DNA from: Myxococcales bacterium
GTDB taxonomy: Bacteria > Myxococcota > Myxococcia > Myxococcales > Myxococcaceae
Assembly: GCA_003153055.1 (NCBI GenBank)
Contig: PMBV01000244.1
Coordinates: 1 to 19,380 of the forward strand
Reading direction: 5' to 3'
Length of the DNA stretch: 19,380 bases
Below the pieces are notes generated by a model. It was not told the DNA's origin and did no database searches. It saw only the letters and a program-made list of their open reading frames with translations. Made by a program: the position numbers and the translations under genes. Shown in pieces: positions 14,037 through 19,380 of this stretch (within the stretch, counting starts at the first letter, position 1; every line of letters begins with the position of its first letter).

Positions 14037-14109
14037 GGTCGAAACGAAGGCAGTGTGCGCGCATGGTGAAGACGGGCTCGAGGTGTGCGCCTGGTGTAAA
14101 CGGCGACGC

Positions 14110-15273
14110 ATGTCCGAGGCCACCACCGAAACCACCAGTCTCGAGAAGAAGGCCGTGCGCACCAGCCCGGTGCTGTGGCTGCTCGGGGCCGCCCTGGCCG
14201 TGCTGCTCGGGGCGCTGGGCACGCGGGCCCTGTTTGACCTGGGGGAGCTCTTCCCCGAGCCCCGGCTCGAGACCTTCCGGGATCCGCGCGTAGCGCCCCT
14301 GGCGGGGGAACGGGCGCAGCTCGACGAGCTCGAGCGCGAGCGGTCTCTTGTGGTGCAGCGCGCCGAGCGAGATCTGGAGACGTTGGAGCACACCCTCGCC
14401 ACCGCGGAGCAGAGCTGGCGCTCGTGGCTGGAGACGCGCGCCACCTTGGGGGGCAACTCGGCCGAGGACAGGGAGGTGCGCGCGCGGCGAGATCGCCTGG
14501 ACAAGCTCCGCGCCGAGCGGGACCAGGCCGCCGCACAGGTGAGGGCCTTGCGCCGGGAGCCGGACCCGCAGGCCGAGGCACGGGCCACCTTCGACGCGCA
14601 CCTCCGAGAGGCAGAGGACGCCGCCTCCACCGAGTACGCCGCGGCCGTCCGTGCCTACGAAGCGCGCACGCTGGGGGCCCGGCTGGGGCTCCTCGTGCCC
14701 ATGATGGCGCTGGCCGCCTGGCTTTGGCGCCAGCGAAAGAAGAGCAAGTACCTCACGCTGCTCTGGGGGTATTGGGCCTTCGCCGTGTGGATGCTGGGCC
14801 TGGGCATCTACCCGTACCTGCCGCACTACGGAGGCTACGCACCCTTGGCGGGAGGCGTGGGCCTCACGCTGTGGCTCTCGGTGGCTCTGGTGCGGTATTT
14901 CAACCGGAGGGCCGCGGCGCGCCGGCGGCGCATCGTCGACCTGGCCATCGCGCGGCACCGGTGTCCGGGCTGTGATCGGGACTATTTGGTGGGGCGAGAG
15001 ATCGGCCTTTCCTTGGCCCTGGCCCGGAAGGCCACCACCAGGCAATTCGATGCGGCGGCGCTGAGACCCCAGGCCTGCCCTGGGTGCGGACTCTCGCTCT
15101 TCGGGCCCTGCCCGTCGTGTCACGCCGTACAAGTGGTGCACCTCGACCACTGCGCCTCGTGCGGAGCGGCCTGGGCGACTCGGCTGCCAACATCGCCCGG
15201 ATCCTCCCTCGAGCCACTTCAGCGGACCAGCACCGCCACGGGAGATGAAGCAGCCCGCACCGAAGGGCCGTAA
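14110..15273 (+). CDS. Membrane protein with coiled coil and C-terminal zinc ribbons
   Basis: A 387-residue protein of unknown function. It has a first membrane helix (about residues 19-41, SPVLWLLGAALAVLLGALG), a long charged coiled coil (about 60-180, rich in Glu, Arg, Ala and Leu), then three membrane segments (GARLGLLVPMMALAAWLW, LTLLWGYWAFAVWMLGLGIY, PLAGGVGLTLWLSVALV), and a cytoplasmic tail with four Cys pairs (CPGC, CPGC, CPSC, CASC), which should make two zinc ribbons. The coiled coil would lie on the outer face and the ribbons inside if the N-terminus is cytoplasmic. The ATG at 14110 is preferred because coding bias starts there; an ATG at 14035 (adding a Cys-containing extension, VCAHGEDGLEVCAWC) has a closer AGGAG and cannot be excluded. 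Confidence 0.75.
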   Translation: MSEATTETTSLEKKAVRTSPVLWLLGAALAVLLGALGTRALFDLGELFPEPRLETFRDPRVAPLAGERAQLDELERERSLVVQRAERDLETLEHTLATAEQSWRSWLETRATLGGNSAEDREVRARRDRLDKLRAERDQAAAQVRALRREPDPQAEARATFDAHLREAEDAASTEYAAAVRAYEARTLGARLGLLVPMMALAAWLWRQRKKSKYLTLLWGYWAFAVWMLGLGIYPYLPHYGGYAPLAGGVGLTLWLSVALVRYFNRRAAARRRRIVDLAIARHRCPGCDRDYLVGREIGLSLALARKATTRQFDAAALRPQACPGCGLSLFGPCPSCHAVQVVHLDHCASCGAAWATRLPTSPGSSLEPLQRTSTATGDEAARTEGP

Positions 15274-15325
15274 GAGAGGTACGTGCTGCTACGCTGAGCC
15301 CTCGCGCGCCACGGCCGCACCCGAG

Positions 15326-15349
15326 GATTCATCGGCTCGGGGCGGCGGG
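15326..15349. repeat. Left 24-bp direct repeat of the ATPase element
   Basis: GATTCATCGGCTCGGGG followed by CGGCGGG; it is identical in 23 of 24 positions to 16603-16626. On the minus strand it reads as the final codons and stop of the esterase gene (APSR then TGA), but no gene body precedes it here. Together the two copies bracket 1253 bases that contain only the AAA/DUF4143 gene and its palindrome. Confidence 0.75.
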
Positions 15350-15364
15350 AGCAACCCGAAGGTC

Positions 15365-15403
15365 GACCAAATGTCGTTCGAGTGGACATTTGGTCGGACC
15401 AAA
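15365..15403. promoter_or_regulatory. Overlapping palindromes before the ATPase gene
   Basis: GACCAAATGTC (15365-15375) and GACATTTGGTC (15385-15395) are perfect inverted 11-bp arms 9 bases apart. The second arm is at the same time half of a second palindrome, TTTGGTC-G-GACCAAA (15389-15403). The unit GACCAAA therefore occurs three times in alternating orientation. The structure ends 14 bases before the preferred ATG of the ATPase gene, where an autoregulatory operator or a recombination site would be expected. Confidence 0.6.
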
Positions 15404-15417
15404 AGATAGAACGCAAC

Positions 15418-16560
15418 ATGGCCATCAGACCTAAGTGGCTAAAACGAATAGATTCATCTCTGGTTCGGGCACCCATCTGCTGGTTGAGCGGAGTGCGCCG
15501 TGTGGGCAAGACCACGCTCTGTCGCGACCTACCAGGCGCGCTGGTGCTCAACTGCGACCTCCCCGAGGTGGCGGAGCAGCTCGCGGAGCCGGCGCGGTTC
15601 CTCAAGTCGGTGACGGCCAGCATCCTGGTGCTTGACGAGGTGCACCAACTCGCCGACCCCTCACGGCTATTGAAGCTCGCGGCCGACGAGTTCCCCCACC
15701 TGAAGGTGGTCGCGACCGGCTCCTCGACCCTCGCGGCGACTGAAAAGTTCAGCGACAGCCTCACCGGTCGCAAGCGACACGTTCACCTCGTGCCCGTGCT
15801 TGCCGAGGAACTGGAAGCCTTCGGCGTACCCAGCCTCGACCAGCGGCTGCTTCGGGGCGGGCTGCCCCAGGCGTTGCTCGGGGCCGAGCATGACCGCGGA
15901 TTCTACGCTGAGTGGCTCGACTCGTACTTCGCCCGCGACGTGCGCGAGCTGTTCCGTGTCGAGAAGCGCGGAGGCTTCCTCGCGGTGCTCGAGGCCCTGC
16001 TGCGGCAGAGCGGCGGGCAGCTCGAGGTCGCGTCCATGTCGCGCGTGGCGGGCCTCGCTCGCACGACAGTGATGACCTACCTCGACGTGATGGAGACTAC
16101 CCACGTTCTCACCCGCCTGCGCCCGTACAGCGGCGGGGTCAACGACCGCGAGCTGGTGCAGGCGCCCAAGGCGTTCGCGTTCGACTCGGGCTTCGTCTGT
16201 CACGCGCGCGGCGTCCGAGAGCTGCGCGCCGACGACCGCGGGCCGCTGCTCGAGCACGTGGTGCTCGAAACGCTTCAGTCGCTGCCAGACGCTCCGCGCA
16301 TTCACTATTGGCGCGACAAGTCGAAGCGCGAGGTAGACTTCGTACTGCCGTTCGATCGCGACCGGGTCGACGCGATCGAGGTGAAGTGGAGCGCCGACGC
16401 GCTCGAGCCGCGCGGGCTGCGTGCCTTTCGCGACAGCTACCCGAATGGGCGCAACTGGCTGGTCACTGCGCAGACCCTGCCCGCCCACACGCGCGAGGTC
16501 AGCGGGCTCGAGGTGAGCTGTGTGGGTATCGAGGGGCTTCGCGAGGCGCTGGGGGCCTGA
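15418..16560 (+). CDS. AAA ATPase with DUF4143 domain
   Basis: A 380-residue protein. The N-terminal AAA_14-type ATPase has Walker A GVRRVGKT (25-32), Walker B ILVLDEVHQ (about 69-77) and a sensor-like ATGSSTL (about 99-105). The DUF4143 region follows, with a central winged-helix-like part (MSRVAGLARTTVMTYLDVME) and a C-terminal REVDFVLP...AIEVKWS arrangement resembling a PD-(D/E)xK nuclease fold. These proteins are widespread, patchily distributed and of unsettled function. The ATG at 15418 lacks a clear ribosome site; an in-frame GTG at 15382 lies inside the palindrome. The first 20 codons are unusually AT-rich (AGA, CTA, AAA, ATA, TCA) for this window. The gene alone occupies a segment bracketed by 24-bp direct repeats, which points to transfer. 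Confidence 0.9.
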   Translation: MAIRPKWLKRIDSSLVRAPICWLSGVRRVGKTTLCRDLPGALVLNCDLPEVAEQLAEPARFLKSVTASILVLDEVHQLADPSRLLKLAADEFPHLKVVATGSSTLAATEKFSDSLTGRKRHVHLVPVLAEELEAFGVPSLDQRLLRGGLPQALLGAEHDRGFYAEWLDSYFARDVRELFRVEKRGGFLAVLEALLRQSGGQLEVASMSRVAGLARTTVMTYLDVMETTHVLTRLRPYSGGVNDRELVQAPKAFAFDSGFVCHARGVRELRADDRGPLLEHVVLETLQSLPDAPRIHYWRDKSKREVDFVLPFDRDRVDAIEVKWSADALEPRGLRAFRDSYPNGRNWLVTAQTLPAHTREVSGLEVSCVGIEGLREALGA

Positions 16561-16602
16561 GGACCTCTGGCCCTGGCATCTGAAGTTCGGCGAGATGCGC
16601 TC

Positions 16603-16626
16603 GATTCATCGGCTCGGGGTGGCGGG
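16603..16626. repeat. Right 24-bp direct repeat, overlapping the esterase stop
   Basis: A copy of 15326-15349 with one C-to-T difference. It includes the last six codons and stop of the esterase gene on the minus strand (PATPSR, then TGA at 16606-16608). An insertion at this site would leave the esterase reading frame complete, as is common when elements integrate at the 3' ends of genes. Confidence 0.75.
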
Positions 16627-17424
16627 CGGGTTCCACCCAGCCAACAGCCATTCGAAGGCCTTCCGGGTGACGCCTCGAGGCACCTCATGGCCCCCGTCGA
16701 ACTCGACCGCGGTGACGTCGTAGCCCTCGCGCCGAAAGCGGGGGACGAGCTCCCGGGTGGTGGAGTCGATGGGCAGTATTCGGTCTTCGGTGCCGTGGGA
16801 GACGAAGATTCTCGGGCGGCCTCGCGGGGTCGACGGGGCGAAGTACCCAGGTGAGAAGGCGATGACTTGGCTGAACAGGTCTCCGTTGGCCAGGCCGAGA
16901 GACAGGGCGTACGAGCCACCATCGGAGAAGCCACCCACCGCCAGCCGCTTGGCGTCCACCGCGTACCGCTCGAAGACGCCCTCGAGCGCGCGATCGATGA
17001 ACCTCGCGTCGTCTCGAAAGGCCCGGCCCCGGCTGGTGTCCCACACCTTGCCCGAGGACTTGGGCGCGACGATGATGAGGTTGGCCGCGTCGGCGATGGC
17101 GCCGAAGCCTCCGAACCAGGTCTGGGGAGAGCCTCCCGCTCCGTGGAGCAGGACGAGCAGCGCCAAGGGCCGAGACGGCGCCAGGCCGTTGGGCACGTAC
17201 AACAGCCCCGAGGAGCCCCCGACCGGGAGCGACATCAGCCCGGTTGGGCCCTGGCCCAGGACCTCACCTGGTCGGGCCAGGAGGTGTTCGCTCTCCCAGA
17301 AGGTCGGATCGTACCGGCACCCCAGCAGCACTTCGCTGACGAGCGCGGCGGCAGACGAGACGACCACCCGGCGGTCCAGCCAGGACACCGAGGCGCTCGA
17401 CCTTGATGCGATGCTGGTGCCCAT
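16606..17424 (-). CDS. Alpha/beta hydrolase (esterase/depolymerase-like), probable lipoprotein
   Basis: A 272-residue serine hydrolase. The oxyanion-loop motif LLVLLHGAGGSPQTW (about 89-103) leads to the nucleophile elbow GGFSDGGSYA with S167, the acid D214 (SHGTEDRILPI) and H246 (GGHEVPR), a complete catalytic triad in the order of the phospholipase/carboxylesterase and PHB-depolymerase-like group. The N-terminus has DRRVVVSSAAALVSEVLLGC, a twin-arginine-like signal ending in a lipobox-like LLGC with C36, so the mature protein is probably a lipoprotein outside the cytoplasm. Substrate unknown. The ATG at 17424 lacks a good ribosome site; a GTG at 17388 is possible. It is the last gene of a minus-strand group behind the AEC transporter, and its stop lies inside the right direct repeat. 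Confidence 0.85.
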   Translation of the reverse strand: MGTSIASRSSASVSWLDRRVVVSSAAALVSEVLLGCRYDPTFWESEHLLARPGEVLGQGPTGLMSLPVGGSSGLLYVPNGLAPSRPLALLVLLHGAGGSPQTWFGGFGAIADAANLIIVAPKSSGKVWDTSRGRAFRDDARFIDRALEGVFERYAVDAKRLAVGGFSDGGSYALSLGLANGDLFSQVIAFSPGYFAPSTPRGRPRIFVSHGTEDRILPIDSTTRELVPRFRREGYDVTAVEFDGGHEVPRGVTRKAFEWLLAGWNPPATPSR

Positions 17425-17467
17425 CGTGACCAGTGTACCCTTCCTGGGAGCCGCGCCAATTTCGCCT

Positions 17468-18346
17468 TCAGTGGTCCAACGTCAAAGCCAAAGCCAGTGG
17501 CAAGAAGACGAGGGAGAGGACGTTGCCAATCATCACGATGGACGCGACCTTCTCGGGCTCCTGGCGGTGGCGCTCGGCGAAGATGAAGTTCAGCACCGCG
17601 GGCGGCAGGGCGCCGAAGACGAGCACCAGCGCGCGCTGTTGGGCCGGCAGGTCGACGAGCCAGACCACCAGGCCCGCGATGGCCAGCCCGCTCACTGGCC
17701 TGAGGAGCCCTCCCCCAACACCCAACCTCCAGGCGCTGGCGTGGCCGTCGGTCAGCCGCACGCCCAGCGAGAAGAGCATCAACGGAATGGCGATGTCGCC
17801 GACCATGCGAATGGCGAGGAGCAGCGGGGGCCAGACCTCGAGGCCCAGGGCCCCCACCGCGATGCCGGCGAGCGTGGCGAGCACCGAGCGCACTTTCCAG
17901 ATGGTCGTGAGCCGCGTCTGGTGGTCGAGCAGCCATGCGCCAAACGAGAAGTGCAAGAGGTTCGACACCATGAACATGACCACGGCCGGAGCCAGGGCCT
18001 GCTCGCCGAAGGCCAGCACCGCGACCGGAAGCCCGAGGTTTCCGCAGTTGTTGAACATGATGGGCGGCATCAGCGTCTTGACCTGGCAGCCCGACGCGAG
18101 CGAGGCGGCCCAGCCGACGAGACCTGCCAGCACCACCATCACCGTGGTGATTGCCGCCAGCGGCAGGAATTCGCCCAGATGAAAGCCCTTCGAGACCATC
18201 GCCGCGAACACCAGGCAGGGAACGAACACGTCCATGTTGAGCCGGTTGGCGACCGAGAGATCGAGCCGAGCGCGGCGACCGACCCAGAAGCCCAAGCCGA
18301 CGATGGCGAAGAGCGGAAACAGAATGGAGACGATGCGGAGGAGCAT
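17468..18346 (-). CDS. AEC-family transporter
   Basis: A 292-residue auxin efflux carrier (AEC/BASS-like) permease with about 10 membrane segments in two inverted halves. Family marks are the start LLRIVSILFPLFAIVGLGFWVGRR, the helix-break region MFNNCGNLGLPVAVLAFGEQA in the first half, and the second-half segments PLMLFSLGVRL and ALVLVFGALPPAVLNFIFAE with its conserved Pro-Pro. Bacterial members export or import small organic anions; the substrate is not readable. A perfect 8-bp-arm palindrome touches the start codon (18347-18364) and leaves no space for a Shine-Dalgarno site, so translation may depend on reading through from the YkgJ-type gene ending 28 bases upstream. Confidence 0.92.
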   Translation of the reverse strand: MLLRIVSILFPLFAIVGLGFWVGRRARLDLSVANRLNMDVFVPCLVFAAMVSKGFHLGEFLPLAAITTVMVVLAGLVGWAASLASGCQVKTLMPPIMFNNCGNLGLPVAVLAFGEQALAPAVVMFMVSNLLHFSFGAWLLDHQTRLTTIWKVRSVLATLAGIAVGALGLEVWPPLLLAIRMVGDIAIPLMLFSLGVRLTDGHASAWRLGVGGGLLRPVSGLAIAGLVVWLVDLPAQQRALVLVFGALPPAVLNFIFAERHRQEPEKVASIVMIGNVLSLVFLPLALALTLDH

Positions 18347-18364
18347 TCGGGTCTGGAGACCCGA
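18347..18364. promoter_or_regulatory. Palindrome touching the transporter start codon
   Basis: TCGGGTCT and AGACCCGA are perfect 8-bp inverted arms around GG. The last base lies next to the A of the transporter ATG (18346) on the minus strand. In mRNA a 7-bp stem with a 4-base loop would cover the usual ribosome-binding position. It may be an operator or a translational control hairpin; the position is seen, the role is inferred. Confidence 0.45.
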
Positions 18365-18374
18365 CCTTACCGTC

Positions 18375-18971
18375 TCAGCCTTCCTTCTGGGCCCTGGTGT
18401 CCGCCGGGGTCGCCCGCTTGCCGCGGGGTCGCTCGGGCATCGGGGGTTCCGGTGGTTCGGTGAAGGCGGCCGAGCCTGACGCGTGCACTGGTTCCTTGGG
18501 CGGGTCGACCTGCTCGCGCACCGTCCCGAGGAAGTGCTTGCCCAGATGGTAGATGGTGCGCTCCCAGGCCCGCCGCGCTTCTTCGTCGACCCCTTCAGGG
18601 GCCGCGTCCCAGGTGGTGACGGCGATCGGCAGGCCGGGCTCGAAGGCGACGTACTCCTTGATGTTGTCGACCAGCGCCCGCCCCTCCTTGATGATGAGCA
18701 TCGCCTCCACCTCGGTCAGCTCGTCGGCCCCCACGGCCCGGAGCAGCTCGCACTGGTACCGGGAGCAGGTGTCCGGGCGGTCCTCGTAGGCGCTGCAGCC
18801 CTTGCCGGTGTGCAGGGTACACGGCTCGTCGAAGGTGTCCTGCCCACTGCGCGGCTTGAGCGTGAGCCGGGGGTGCTTGGCCAGCTTCGGGAGATCGTCG
18901 GGCACCACGGTGACGTAGGTGTAGAGGGTCCCGTTGCAGCACATTCCGCACGCTTCGCACAGGTCAGTCAG
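18375..18971 (-). CDS. YkgJ-type cysteine-cluster protein
   Basis: About 198 residues. The YkgJ/CxxCxxCC family (putative zinc or iron-sulfur binding) is marked by LCEACGMCCNGTLYTYV at the N-terminus, then PCTLHTGKGCSAYEDRPDTCSRYQCELL. A helical part follows (EVEAMLIIKEGRALVDNI; ARRAWERTIYHLGKHFLG) and a Pro/Glu-rich, charged, probably disordered tail of about 45 residues. The start is unusual: the conserved part begins right after a CTG at 18971 that has GGAG 6 bases before it, while the in-frame ATG at 19136 would add 55 codons without coding bias or recognisable content. I favour CTG, or an undetected sequence issue, over the long form. The gene stands between dnaK and the AEC transporter on the same strand. 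Confidence 0.8.
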   Translation of the reverse strand: MTDLCEACGMCCNGTLYTYVTVVPDDLPKLAKHPRLTLKPRSGQDTFDEPCTLHTGKGCSAYEDRPDTCSRYQCELLRAVGADELTEVEAMLIIKEGRALVDNIKEYVAFEPGLPIAVTTWDAAPEGVDEEARRAWERTIYHLGKHFLGTVREQVDPPKEPVHASGSAAFTEPPEPPMPERPRGKRATPADTRAQKEG

Positions 18972-19158
18972 AAGACACTCCAGAACGCTCAGGACGCCAA
19001 AGTGGAGCGCCAGGCAGAGCCGCGGCTCTTGGGCCCTTGTCTGGCACGAAAGTCCACCTCGGGTCCACTCCCCTGCCCGCGCGCACCTCGTCGCACCAGG
19101 TGACTCGCGACTCACGCCAGCGAGGCGGCTCTTCATCGCCCCCACCCGAGGGAGTCGC

Positions 19159-19380
19159 CTACTTCTGCTCCGCGTTGTAAATGGCGTCGGCGATGCGGTA
19201 GGCGGAGCCCTCGAGCTGCTTCACCGCGGCGCCGATCTTCGGCACGTCGTTGGTCTCGAGCTGCTTCTTCAGGTTCGCCAGGTCGACGGCGATCTCCTCG
19301 CGGTCCTTCTCGGGCAACAGGCTGGCGTACTCCTCGAGGGACTTCTCGGTGGTGTAGATGAGCCCCTCGGCGTTGTTCTT
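19159..19380 (-). CDS. dnaK: DnaK (Hsp70) C-terminal part, cut by the window edge
   Basis: The minus strand is open from the window edge to a TAG at 19159-19161 and encodes 73 residues: NAEGLIYTTEKSLEEYASLL, then KDREEIAVDLANLKKQLE, NDVPKIGAAVKQLEGSAYRIADAIYN and AEQK. This is the helical lid subdomain at the C-terminus of DnaK, where AEGLIYTTEKSL and the YRIADAIY helix are typical. The start, ATPase domain and substrate-binding strands lie outside the window. The end lacks the DDDxK-type acidic tail of E. coli DnaK and stops at AEQK, so this may be one of several paralogues, which are common in myxobacteria. The stop is 187 bases before the preferred start of the YkgJ-type gene. Confidence 0.9.
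   Translation of the reverse strand, partial: KNNAEGLIYTTEKSLEEYASLLPEKDREEIAVDLANLKKQLETNDVPKIGAAVKQLEGSAYRIADAIYNAEQK

Noticed and set aside
16757..18463. 568-codon plus-strand frame opposite the esterase and transporter genes
   Set aside because: It is low-complexity, charged sequence, antisense to two genes with clear family motifs.
1..19380. CRISPR arrays, tRNA or rRNA genes
   Set aside because: I saw no regularly spaced repeats and no cloverleaf or rRNA-like sequence; a covariance-model search would be needed to exclude small RNAs.

Overview
The window is GC-rich DNA (roughly two thirds G+C) with long, strongly GC3-biased genes and frequent 4-base GTGA/ATGA gene overlaps. The gene families (an NtrC-type regulator, an SLC5-type sensor kinase, a WGR-like/helical-repeat protein, ElbB, YkgJ and the end of a DnaK) fit a deltaproteobacterium in the broad sense, most likely a myxobacterium (Myxococcota). 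That placement is inferred from gene content and style; there is no rRNA here to confirm it.

Layout. 290-1681 (+) is a sigma54-dependent response regulator resembling CbrB/NtrC. 1682-2564 holds no convincing gene but contains a decayed copy of the next gene's 3' end and a strong hairpin. 2565-5133 (-) is a tightly overlapped trio: GNAT acetyltransferase, WGR-like/helical-repeat protein, class I methyltransferase. 5225-6886 (+) carries two membrane proteins of unknown function. 6895-10433 (-) is a probable operon: hemerythrin-like protein, a 53-residue membrane protein found by reading the minus strand directly, and a 965-residue SLC5/STAC/PAS histidine kinase resembling CbrA. Divergent from it, 10512-12262 (+) encodes a double DUF2249 protein and a histidine-rich polytopic membrane protein. 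ElbB follows at 12322-12981.

The stretch 12982-16626 looks like an accessory pocket. It contains a HigBA-type toxin-antitoxin pair, a CTAG tandem repeat directly at the antitoxin stop codon, a truncated and frameshifted methyltransferase fragment, a membrane/coiled-coil/zinc-ribbon protein, and an AAA ATPase-DUF4143 gene enclosed by 24-bp direct repeats (23/24 identical) and preceded by an elaborate palindrome. The right-hand repeat coincides with the last codons of a neighbouring esterase gene. The end of the window (-) has that alpha/beta hydrolase lipoprotein, an AEC-family transporter, a YkgJ-type cysteine-cluster protein and the last 73 codons of dnaK.

Working together. The SLC5-type kinase and the NtrC/CbrB-like regulator are the likely pair of a split CbrAB-like two-component system, with the two genes about 5 kb apart. 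The hemerythrin, DUF2249 and histidine-rich membrane genes form a set typical of oxygen or nitric oxide handling, and because the kinase is transcribed behind the hemerythrin gene the two may be linked. The most unusual items are the repeat-flanked ATPase gene with its palindrome, the coupled small membrane protein before the kinase, and the CTAG repeat.
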